A stretch of 64,000 bases of DNA from the NCBI GenBank assembly GCA_034670405.1, contig JAXDDX010000012.1, positions 7,412,001-7,476,000 of the forward strand, given 5' to 3'. This document shows positions 23,700 through 34,850 of the stretch, piece by piece. The DNA is from Hoplostethus atlanticus (Eukaryota; Chordata; Actinopteri; Trachichthyiformes; Trachichthyidae). The notes beneath the pieces were generated by a model. That model was not told the origin of the DNA. It saw nothing but the letters and a program-made list of their open reading frames with translations, and ran no database searches. The translations under genes and the position numbers were made by a program. Each line of letters starts with the position of its first letter. Position 1 is the stretch's first letter.

Positions 23700-26085
23700 C
23701 TACAGTGAGAGTTTCTCCAGTGGAGAGGAGCGGAAGTCAGGCAGAACCTCAGCCACTTTTCGTCTCAGCTTCTCCCGCCTCACTTCCCTCTCTCTCTCCT
23801 TGCGCAGCAGACACGGCAACTGCTGCCAGGCCAGGAAACACCCTCGCAACACCCGTCTAAAACACAGAGAGACAAACGGGACCAAAGCCAACAAAACATT
23901 GCAAAGACATTTTAAGGAAAAGTGCTGAATGAACTACTTAAATATTTTTTGTTGATATATGTCACAAAAATATTTGACTACATCAAGTGGTTAGAAAGGG
24001 TATTATTATAAGTAAATAAATAAAATATCTTTCCTAGGTCTAGTGATCAGTCAGTCCAAAGAGATTGAGTTCAGGAGACAGTCTAATGTATAATGCAGGT
24101 GGTTACAGTGGAAAAGGACAGGCATGACTACATCAAGCCCCTTTTCATACACCTGCTTCAATGCACTGTCAAATACATCACCATATGCCTCCAAATTGAT
24201 AAAGGCTCAACAACTCATATACTCAATGATCCACGTTCCCATACAATGTCTAACCTTTTACTACCCTGCTGGTGACGGAAGGAGGCTTACTAGTAATTCA
24301 AGCTTCAGCTGCAGGTCCTGGAAAAGTCTTAAATATCTTAAATTGTATCTAAACCCAAGGCCTTGAATACAGTTAAATATAGCATTTTTATTTTGTTTTA
24401 AATTTAAGTTTTTCCGCTGAGCAACAGAAAAGAAGAAAATATTCAGATCTATTCTACCATAGATCTTCACTTGTTTTCATTTTCATGTTCATTTCAGTCA
24501 CCAAATTGGTCTGATATTGGCATTAAGAAAGGTCTTACAATGTCTTTAATTTCATGAAACTTGAGGATGTGCTGTTATTTGGTTATATTATTAGGGAACA
24601 GAGCAGCACCCATACAGTGTCCATATGGAAAAGCCACAGGTAGCTGACCTGTCATTGTGTTCCTGAGCCAATTGTTTGCGGTCCCACTCCACTAGCCTTT
24701 CCTGGGTCACATGGTCCAGGAGTGCCAGTAGGACCCTCCTCACAGTGTGTGCACGATAAAAACGCTGCGCTCGCGCTTCCAGAATCATCCGCCAGTCCTT
24801 CATCTGAAACAGGCAACACTCACTCAGAAGCAGATAATGACATTTTTAGTTTGTAGCACTAGTATTACATTTACATTTTAGGCCTTTAGGTGATGTTCGT
24901 ACACAAACTGACCCAAGTACAGTAAGTTAATATCCATTAAAACATTATTACAAGTTACTTAGTAACAAAGATGTGAAGGGGGATGGCCAATAAACTAGAA
25001 GAGGATAGAAAGTTTTTTAGCTTTTTTTTTTTTTAAGTCAAGTCAGGGCAACTACAACAATCAAGGGTGGGTAGAGGAGGAGATTAGAAAAAGGTGTAGC
25101 CTGAAAAGATGTGTTTTCAATCACTGGCAGAGGATGGGAAGTGAGTGCAGTCCTGATTGAGTGAATGCGTATACACACTCTGTTCCAACAGCTTAGGCTC
25201 CTTCGTAGCAGGAAGTGTTGGTGCAGTTGGTCAGCCAAGGCTTCTTTCTGAGACAGGGACTGGCTTGCAGATTGCTGCCAGGCTAGTATACACCGCCTCA
25301 GGAGGAAGAGATTGTGATGGCCCTCGGCCAGCTGGCGGGGATTGAAAAGAGAAGCGCCAATGCACACTGATCCACACTCAATCACAGGTGCCAAACAATG
25401 AAATGAAGTTTTTGCTTTTGACTGTTGCACATCTAAAAAAAAGCTTTTTACTTTGTTGGTGAAACACGTGCACACAAGATATTCTGAGATTGATTGTGAT
25501 TCTAAACTAAGGCAGTAGCATTTTGAAGAAATGTATAATGAAAATGAAGTACTGAACCACCAATCAGAGAGAAGACAAGCATATAATGAATAAAAGCCAA
25601 AGATCATAGAAAGGCCTTATAATAAAAGTACGTTTTAAGAAGTCTTAAAGTAATCATACGATTCTTAAATTCAAATTTACAGATCAAATTTTCCAGAGAT
25701 GGAGAAAACTGAACAAACCCTTAGTATGTTAAAACTTCAGACTAGGGTCAATAGGACTCCTGTGTTCCTGAAGGCTTCATGTGTTGATTTAGACGACTGA
25801 GGGCTGAATTTTGGCTGGAAATACTTGGTGAGTTATATGTGGGGCAGATGGTCATGGCTGACGATCATAGCTCTACACTGGGTGAGTGGGGCTCCCCATG
25901 GTGACATTGTAGACAGACAGGACTGATGGTTACCTGTATGTTGGTTTGTTTGAGGTGGAGGAGGCGTTGCCATGGTGCTAGGCCATGCCGCAGTAACAAA
26001 GTTCTGTGGTAGTGTTGCCGGGCCAGTGTCTGGAGCTCCTGTTCCCTTTTCACTTGCCTTTGTTTTTCCTGTTCTCTCTGGACGG

Positions 26086-26116
<31 letters not shown>

Positions 26117-29100
26117 GTGTGTGACATTATTCAACATGCTGGAAGTTATCAAAGGAGTCGTTCTGTGAGTCATTCTGTAAAACACAGGACTGCTTCCTGT
26201 ATTCTGACTCATGTCTCAGTTGCTCAGTGTGCCTGATTTAGTATTTCTCACCTCTCTCTCCTGCCTTGTCTTCTCCCTCCTCCTTTCTGCTGTTCTGCGT
26301 TTCTCCTCCTCCTCCTCCCTCTGTCTCTCCTCTTCCACGGCCTTCATATGCACCTGAAAAGTTGTTTCAGACTATTACACCTCCCCAACACATGTTCATA
26401 ATGTCCTCTAAAGCCTCAACTTGGACATTTTATAAAGCAGACGATTACAACGTGCTGTGGCCATGCGAAGCAATCTGAGACTCCCCACTAGCTGGAGCCT
26501 CCATAATATAACTCCATCTCTCACCAGCTTTTCCTCTTCCTTCTTTCTCCTGAGTTCCTCCACTTCCCTCCTTCGTTCTGCACGCTGCCGAGCACGCTCC
26601 TCCATGGCTTTGGAGGGAGACGGAGAGAAGAGGTGAGTTGGGCACAAGGTATCCAGAGGTGCGACAGGATCTCGGCAGTGGATATGTGCATATTTGTATA
26701 TGTATGTCCCTTCATATTCTGACCACGTAGCTGAAACTGGAGCTAAACACGAGAACTTTGGACCGGTTTTATTTCTTCTGCTGAGGTTACGGCTCCATAC
26801 ATTTGACTCAGAACCATGAAATTCAATTTCCTTTATTCCATTATACTCTGACAGACAAGCTAGAACATTCTGTGGCCATCCACTTGAATGATCTTTCCGT
26901 GTGTGTACTTGTTGTGTATATGTGCGTGTGTATCTGTGTGTATGTATTTGTGTGTTGTTAAGCCGCAGTTGCGGAGTGGAGCAATGTGCTGACTGACCTG
27001 TGACGATGGGATGGAGGCAAGGCTGGCGGGTGACTGCTTTCCCGGGAGGCGCACAGTGGCCAGTGGATTCTCCAGGGACGTTCAGTGACCTGGAACTAAT
27101 CGCACAAAGACCAGGAAGGGATGTTAAGAAATGTAGATCTAGGCAAACTTTCTCCCAACCAACCCCATCAGCAATATGTCCCCAGATTCACATCTCTCTG
27201 ACCCTCTCATAATAATGAATGGGCAACTTTTGATCAGCGAAGAGTTCAACAAGCACATTTTCAAGCTTAAATTAAAAAAAGAAGAAGCGTAAATTCAATA
27301 TAATATAGACACACATACCTTTTCAAACTACTGATTACTCAACTGAGTGCTACAAATATTTACTTTTCATTTGTAGTCACAGAAATATTTAACTGTATGA
27401 ACTAGTTTGAAAGGGTATTATTTCTGAATAAATCTAAAAATACATATATTTCTTTTAGCCATGTTAAGCAACCAAGCAGTCCAAAGAGACAATGACCAAC
27501 TAGTCATTAGTTTCCCTCTGGTGGAAAGAGAAGCAAGCTAACCCAAGTGATCACATTGTTCATCATCTGAAGAGTGCTTTAGAGTTAACAGCACATATGG
27601 GGCACATAACTGGAGTTATAATGTACTACATAGGGGGCTGCATAGTAGAGACTTCATATCAAGTTACAATATGCATATACAGTACTGAAAAGTGAAGATG
27701 CTTTCAAAAATAATGAAATTAAATGTTTCTAAATAGCCAACAAAATACTATAAAGAGCAGTAATGTAAAACAGTAAAATGTTGAAAACCAAAAAATAAAA
27801 ATCTAAATTTATTAAATTTATTAATTAATTAAAAAAATCTAGGGTGCCCTAGACCTTTGCACAGTACTGTACCTATTCACTGAAATGGCAAAAGCATCCC
27901 TATAATCCTCCACATTGGTGAAGGCACAACTCTGTATACTGAATGGTCCATATTCCCACACAACTTCTAACTTATTTGTCCTTCATGTTTTAACCCCCTG
28001 AACCTCTAACAAGTTTTCTTACTGGAACATTAAACATTCTGCAAGAACCAGGATGCCACATCATGAAATATTCACTGTGACTACAGATCTATATTCAGAC
28101 ACACTTTCTCCCAACCCTGCCCAGATTCACATCTCCCTTGCATAATAATGCTTGGCCAACTTTTAATTGGTGAGAGTTTATAAGCGCAAGCATATTGTCA
28201 AGCTTGACTAATATGCCTTGAACAGTCCATAATTACTACCATAGTAAACCTTGAATTAGCCTGCAGTAGAGGGAATCCTAAAGGGATGTGATATATTGTT
28301 TTAATAAAACGGATCCTTGAATGGTGATCACCACCTGCAAATTCTTAGTTGCCTCCCAAACCAACCCCCATCCTCCCCCAACCCCCATCCTCCAATCAGG
28401 GGGGGGGATAACAGCCACAGTAATGCAATCCAAGCAACCTCTAGAAAGTAATGTTTTCACTCCCCAATGGGCAACAATTCAATTACCTGATTGGAGACAC
28501 AGATATTACTGCTCCTTGGTCATTTCTAAAATTCTAATTAAAGTAAAATATTGATATATGGACTGCAAATAATTTAAAAGTGACAAAATGGAAGTGGAGT
28601 CAGACAATTTCCAATCCCTTCTGCCTATCATAGGCAATACATGATACACCCACATAGAGCCTGGGTGCCTCTCTTTATTTCCTCAGATACAATTAGCCTA
28701 CCTGTGCTCTTTAGGGTCAACATTGAGGGGCTTTGGCCTGGAGGCTGCAGGGACTGACAGCTGGGTCAGCTGTGCAGCTGTCTGTGCTTCCAGCTTCAAT
28801 CCCATCATGCTCTGTTCGTCCTGTAGCTGTGCAATTTGTTCTTGCTGCTCCTTGAGAAGTCTCCTCTGCTGTGTGATGGTTTGCTGCTGGGTAGCGTGCC
28901 TGTGCTCAAACTGGCTGCCCAGTAACGCTGTGCTTCGAAAACGGGTAGAGTTAATACCCCCATCCCCGTCATCTCTCTGCTGTGCCTGGCGGAGCTCACC
29001 AGCAGTCAGTGCTGCATGGCGTCGGCTCACCTGCCATGGCTGGGTGGGCCGGGCCACAGCACCCACTGGGGTGTTATCCAGACGTGCAGGGGAGGCGGCA

Positions 29101-32100
29101 GGCACTAGAGTGGTTAACCTGTAGTGATCTTCCTACAGGAACAGCACAAAGAGGGAGATTGTATTATACATGGCAACAAGATAAACCCCGTCCTTCGATC
29201 CAGGTCGACAAAGAGCTGAAGTGAGGAAAATGCACATATCTCAGGTCAATTTCATCTCTGATGAGATTTGGCCCAGCTCCAGGCATCCCGATATGAGCAG
29301 CAGAGGCTGGATAGCAAGTATGGCTCCTTTACTGACCCCTCCACCATGAACCGCTCTGCCTGCAGCTTAGTCTCCTGTTCCTTTTCTTCTGTCCCTTGAG
29401 CTCTGACTCTTATTTCTCTTTTCCATTCTTCCCATCTGCTCTACCCCCCTCTATAGTTACACCGCTCCTTCTCTCCCTTTCTCTCATTCTCATGTGAAAA
29501 ACCTAGCAGGGTTATGAATATTTCAGCAGGGAGAGTTTCTCTCCCTGCATAATGAACTCAGAAAAGTACATGTCATCTCATTTGTGTAATCAGTTCAGTG
29601 CCAGGGGATGAATGGTCTCCAAATGAATGCAAAAATCCTATTATTGTTGCGCAACCTTTAGCATTACCTGCCTATGGTATGGCTGAAGTTTTATTTATGA
29701 TTTCAGTCAATCTATAAGCTTTGGGTCCCAATTGTGACTATGTGATATGTCAAGTTGCTTCCAGCGGGGAGCATTAACAAAGAGTGTTACACTTGCATTT
29801 GTACCTGTGCATTGTTGCTGGTATTTGGATTTGTGAGTGCGCCTCTCACTTTCTCAGTGGTCTCCCGTCGGTCAGATGTCTCAGGTGGGCCCATTATTTC
29901 TTTATAAGCTGTGGTTTCTGTGGCCTTGAGTTTGCCTGTTGATGCCGCATTGATTAGGGCAGCCATCTTGCATCGAGTTTCCTCCTGCTGGGCCAAAAGT
30001 TCTCGTTGTTCCTTTTCCATCCGACACCACAGCTGCCAATCATTTAGACATCGCCTTAGCGATCGCCTTCGGTCACTCTCTGTGGCCAGCTGGCATCGTC
30101 TGGAAGAGGTGAGGGTTGGGATCACACATTTTAACCCTCACTAGTTACTCTCAATTATTGCTTTCCAGTTAGGGTAATAGGATGTAATGGTTCTATCTAT
30201 ATCAGTGATAGGAAGGCTGCCTGCAGTATAGGTTGTGAATAATAATTCTAAATTGTAGGACTTCAATTGTAGGTTCAGTGAAAACCAAAACTAGCTCTCT
30301 TCGGTCCTTGCCTGTTTTCAGCTCGTAGCTCCTCCTCCGTTCTCTCAATCTCCCGCTGCCTTCGTTCTGCCCACACCAGTGCCTGCCATGCTCGCCATGC
30401 CCTCAGCTGTCTCTTCCAATCACAGAGGGCCGCAGCCTTACCCATACGTATCCTTTGGTTCAACAACACTGAATACCATCCAGAGAAGTGCCTCTGCAGA
30501 CACTAAAATACACACACATGCATGCACATTAGCACTCACACAACACTCAAACGCACATAAATGACAGTTATGAGAATGAACACAGACACATGCGCACACA
30601 CGCAAACACACACAGTATACAAGTAGCAACCTTGAGGTTGCGCAAGTGAACCGTGGCCTGAATTTGCTGGTCTTTGTATAGTCGCTCTGTGCCCCGGTGC
30701 TGCTGTTTTGTGGAAAGTGGAGGGTCTAATTGGAGGCTCCTGGCTGTCCTCTTCCTGTCCAGCCTCTCGTCTCTGTGAAACACACATGACAGTTATTAGA
30801 TGCTAGGGATGGAGCACTTCAATAACAGCTGGGCTCTGTGTGCAATGAGCCTACCTGTGCTCTTTAGGGTCAACATTGAGGCGCTTTGGCCTGGAGGCTG
30901 CAGGGATTACGGTCATGTGGTTACAGCATCTCATTACTACAAAGTGTGGATTGGCTTAGAAAGTTGACTTAGAAGGCATTGACAGTTGCAGCAACGTGGG
31001 TCAGTACACGCAGGGGAAGAGATGCTTACATAACAACAGCCTTGTCATACTGGCCAATGAGCTGCTCTACTAGAAAAGTTGGGTTAAGTTATTTTTGCAA
31101 GAAAACTTTGACAGTAGTTGTTTAGGTAACCTCACTTCCTACCTAGCCTACGTCAACCCATTCAATCCACTTTAAAGAGGTGTTTATGTAACAGGTCCCA
31201 GACAATGCAATCAGATAGGTGATCGATGGTAATTTCAGATGTGAGGAATAGATGGTGCCACATCAGCAGGGGTCAGTGGTTGCTGTGGATATCGTACCTC
31301 TGTCTAACCAGCTGTTCCAGGCCTCTCCTCTCCTCCATCTGGCGACGCAGTCTCACCATCTCCTGCTGCACCATCTCCTCCTGCCTACGTGCCTCCTGCC
31401 TTCTACTCATTTCCCGTTCTCGTTCGTTTCGTTTCGCCTCCTCTTTGGCCTCCCGCTGAGCCTCCTTCTCTCTCTGCTGCCTCTGCCTCTCAGCGTCCCG
31501 CTGTGCCCTGTTCACACGCACCTTCAATGGCAATCAGCAGCAATCAGTATGATTGAGAACATACCTTATGGGCTTACTTCAGGACCACTCAGTGAGTTTA
31601 TTAAGGAACCCACAGCATCCAAATCTCCTCTACAACCTCCAGCATTCTGAGCTCCTTGGCATCATTCTGGTGACATACCTGTCGGTGTCTTGCCTCCATA
31701 GTGATGTTGGGGTCTCTCATTTTCTCCCTCTTTTGTTCAATGTCCAATGCCAGGTCCTCCACTACCCCAGAGTCCAACACCTCTCGCTCCCTTAGGTCTT
31801 GCAGGAAGCGGTTGACCAGACTGTTCTCCTCTTCCTCAGCCAGGTGGCTGTACAGGTCTGAGTATGTGTTTTGTATAAGTGAGTGACTGAGTGAGAAACA
31901 GAACATCTCAAATATTGTATCGCAACTGAGGTACATTTACAGCTTGGGACATTTTAGAGTGGCCCCTTTGGTCCTTGGTAAAACAAATAATATGTAATGG
32001 ACACTTGTAAATACATGTTGCACAAATACACGTGACAACAAATCAAAACTCAGTACCAGGATTGAACCTTAAAGATTTTCTGCACCAGCCTTGTAAGTAT

Positions 32101-33599
32101 TTAACTTAAATCATCTCTGTACCTTCTCCATTAGCCCCCATTTCCATTCTGGCCAGTGATGTCAAATTTGAACTAGGCTGGATTAAAAATGATCAGCCTC
32201 AGGTTAGTGGAGTGGGTAATGCAATTTACATCCCTGCTCAGTACCATCAAAGTTGCTGTAGTCCAGGGCAGCAGGCTGAGCAGTAGCCAAGACAACAGGA
32301 CCGCTCCTCTCGGTGGAGCTAATCAGGTCATCTTCTTCCCCCATCTCCAACTCCAGCCGTAACTTACTGCTCATCCAATCACTCAGAAGAGCGTGTGCTG
32401 CAGGACACAAGAACGCAAATACCTGCAGTCCTTTGTTCAGTCTGCTGCCGCATAAGCCAAACCTTGCTGTTCTCTAGGTAACACTTCTCTAGAGACAATT
32501 CTATTATTATTTATATGGGTTGACCTACCTTCACTGTAAGCTTCATCATGATCTTGTAACTGATCAGTGCTTTGCAATGGCATTGCTTGGCTGTTTATTC
32601 CTGAATTCATTTTCTTGTGGGAGAAAACTTCAGATACAGCAAACTCAGAAGCCATCTCCACTCGCTGACACAAGAAATTTCATGAATGGAGTACATATGG
32701 ACAAACAGACACATGAAAATACGCACACATAAACACCCACACAAAGTGAAAAGGTTCTTCTCACCTTCATCCATTGATCAATATCACCATTCTTCAAATG
32801 CATCTGTTAGCGAAAGAAAACGATTTCAAGCTTAAGCTCATACAATTTCTAAGAGTCTATGAAAAAGCAGGTCTCTCTGTCACCTTTGCCTGCTTGTAAT
32901 GCCCAGACAGGTTCACAGATGCTGTGAGCTGCAGGCAAACTGTGCAAATTGAGGGCTGAGCCAATGCCTGATGTCTGCGGATTATTTCAGAGGAAAGCTT
33001 AGCTATTGCCTTAAATCAGCAGATTACTTCAGGAATCATTCCCAGGTGTCAAAAAGTCGGTGCCTTACTGGCAGCAATTCAACTATCCCTGTCTCACGCT
33101 GCAGGCATCTTAAGTATGTGACAAAGGCCATCTGTATGCCATTTCTAAGCCTTCCCCAAATAAGATATGAATTCATACATAGCTACAATGATGAGCAGTT
33201 TTCCTTTATTCAGAAAGCCAAGGGAACACTTTTACTATTATGGATTATAACTCTGGGGGATTTAATAATCCAAGGAAAGGCCTGAAAAATGAAGATAGAC
33301 TGAAAAAAATATGATACAGTTCATACATTGAATATTTTATGTGTTCCTTTTTGATAAGTGTCAAGGTGAGCAACATTAAAGTCAAATGACTGAAGCAGCA
33401 CCTCAGGTTATTATCTTTAATAGGCTAGCTTTTTCCTTTTCCTAAAAGTGAAGAGGTGAGGACTAAACTAATCACTGTAGCTGCTGTTGGCTTCTTATCT
33501 CAGCATTAGTCCAGAAACCAAACTTACCTTCTCTGGAGATCTTTTACATTTGGTGAATCTCTTCCAACTAAAGAGATGAGAATTATGCCCGGCCATCAT
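23700..33599 (-). CDS. ccdc191: Coiled-coil domain-containing protein 191
   Basis: Function is poorly known. Seventeen exons in transcript order: 33599-33528, 32803-32765, 32664-32529, 32397-32245, 31857-31679, 31521-31298, 30772-30631, 30493-30312, 30099-29805, 29132-28702, 27089-26998, 26607-26525, 26353-26252, 26077-25934, 25331-25179, 24803-24649 and 23856-23700. Phases agree throughout and give 912 aa (human, as recalled, about 936). Highly charged coiled-coil segments rich in E, R, K and Q are encoded by exons 6 and 12-14. Sfi1-like motifs (A-x7-LL-x3-L-x2-W) recur near residues 377, 728, 760 and 791 and at the exon 16/17 junction, which suggests centrin binding. Intron 8 uses a GC donor. 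Two adjacent ATGs open exon 1; an upstream coding exon cannot be excluded. The exon 15 donor (AGA|GTGTGT) is weak. AATAAA on the minus strand lies at 23648-23643. Confidence 0.9.
23930..24270. repeat. Local duplication, copy A (ccdc191 intron 16)
   Basis: Collinear diverged similarity to 27354-27990. Shared landmarks in the same order include GAAAGGGTATTATT, CAGTCCAAAGAGA, a 'cctccA(a/c)ATTG(A/g)T(A/g)AAGGC' block and 'ATCCA...TTCCCA(T/c)AC...TCTAAC'. No exon is contained in either copy. Confidence 0.65.
24864..25165 (+). repeat. Degenerate teleost dispersed repeat (ccdc191 intron 15)
   Basis: It starts 'ttacatttacattttaggcc', a diverged form of the common 'acatttaaggcatttagcag' repeat end. 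It continues through 'aagtcaagtcagggcaacta' and 'agatgtgttttcaatcactg', typical of a widespread fish element. It ends only about 15 bases from the weak donor of exon 15. Confidence 0.5.
27354..27990. repeat. Local duplication, copy B (ccdc191 intron 10)
   Basis: The counterpart of 23930-24270, longer because a small DNA transposon (27678-27871) and other sequence are inserted in it. A second pair of related segments (about 27127-27260 and 28080-28215) shares CTTTCTCCCAACC, CCCAGATTCACATCTC and CATAATAATG. The intron has therefore grown by repeated local duplication. Confidence 0.6.
27678..27871. mobile_element. Small Tc1/mariner-type MITE, ~194 bp
   Basis: The ends are TACAGTACTG and CAGTACTGTA, in inverted orientation and bounded by TA. 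The right end includes 'cctagacctttgcacagtac', a degenerate form of a Tc1-like terminal repeat seen widely in fish. The interior is AT-rich and non-coding. Confidence 0.6.
30842..30906 (-). repeat. Duplicated 3' end of ccdc191 exon 10 inside intron 6
   Basis: About 65 bp are nearly identical to 28691-28755, covering the last ~50 coding bases of exon 10 and its donor. On the minus strand it reads ...LNVDPKEH then AG|GTAGGC, preceded by a TGCAG acceptor-like site. It is probably a stray duplicate. Inclusion from that acceptor would meet a stop in the exon 6 phase. Confidence 0.75.
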
Positions 33600-34554
33600 C
33601 AGTTGTGTCAGACTTGTACCTGAACTTACCTATACCTGAATTTATGCTAATGTTTTGTACTTCCACCTATCACGGTAGTAACTCGTTCTTTCCTTCTACC
33701 CACAACATGCATTAACCACAACTGGAAACGATTTAAAATTTCTATTATCATTTCCCCCCACCCAAAAAAGTACGAAGAAGCCTCGCAAGATGCAAAAGCT
33801 GTACACACAAGTGCGGTCTGTTATATGGACTGACTAAGTACTCTGGGTATTGTAGTAAGTGAACATTTTTTTCTATGTTCATGTTCACCCTAATTAAATA
33901 TTTCTGGACTACGTGTCCCAGCAGGCTGTATTTGCGCCTAAAGCGTCTTTCTGGTAACCACAGTAACCCGTGTTACCCACCCTACGTGAGCTAAATTTGT
34001 TTCGAAGTAAAAATTAATAAATCGATAAATAAATAAATCCAATAATTACACGTGTAAGAACATCTTTTATGGCATAGCAGATGGGTGTTTGGTTAAAAAA
34101 CGGTGACCCGACAATTTGTAGTTTTCAAGTGCTGTTGATGATGACGACATATTTCCACGACTTGTAGTTCTTTGGCTGTCAGGACGTGACTTTTTGTAGG
34201 TACGTGAAAAAGATGCTATTTTATTAATCCTACTTAAAAATAAGCCTGCTCGCATTGAGTAGGTTCACAATGACTACTTCAGGTGGAAATACAAAACATC
34301 TTAAAACGCCGACATCTTCATATCCAGAGATTTCAGGAAGCCGTCTGTACATTTAGTAACACGCGAGTGTTACGGCTAGCTACTCTCTTTAGGCTAATGT
34401 TAACGTTAGCTAACTGGTATCGTCGTCATTCAGACTTGTTCCTGTGTTAAGACGCTGCGGTGTAAACCTTTACTAAACCGTTCTTGTTTATGCGCACATC
34501 GGCTGCAACTCAGTTTCTGTGGCTGCGAGTCTAACCCCCACACAATCTGTTTGT
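33600..34554. promoter_or_regulatory. Divergent promoter shared by ccdc191 and qtrt2
   Basis: The start codons of the two oppositely oriented genes are about 0.95 kb apart. Two matches to the ZNF143/Staf-type element lie between them: ACTACAATACCCAGA on the minus strand at 33842-33856, and ACTACGTGTCCCAGCAGGCT on the plus strand from 33908. A CpG-enriched stretch at about 34360-34470 is likely the qtrt2 start region. There is no TATA box at a convincing position. Confidence 0.6.
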
Positions 34555-34569
34555 ATGGCTGGCAGCAGG

Positions 34570-34783
34570 ATGAAACTGGAACTGTCCCGTGTGGTTCAGG
34601 GAGGATGTCGGCTGGGTGTCCTGAAGGGGCTCGGCAGGACGGGACAACATTCCCTGGAGATCCCGGGGTGTTTGTCGTACACACGCTGCGGCACAGTGCC
34701 CCATCTTACCGAGGACACACTACACACTGTTAGCAACCTGCCCTCGGTCACTCAGCTCACCCTATCCACAATGTAAGCCAATC

Positions 34784-34850
<67 letters not shown>

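Noticed and set aside
34067-34255. Small minus-strand gene in the divergent promoter
   Set aside because: A 62-aa frame with no motif; the region is better explained as promoter and 5' UTR.
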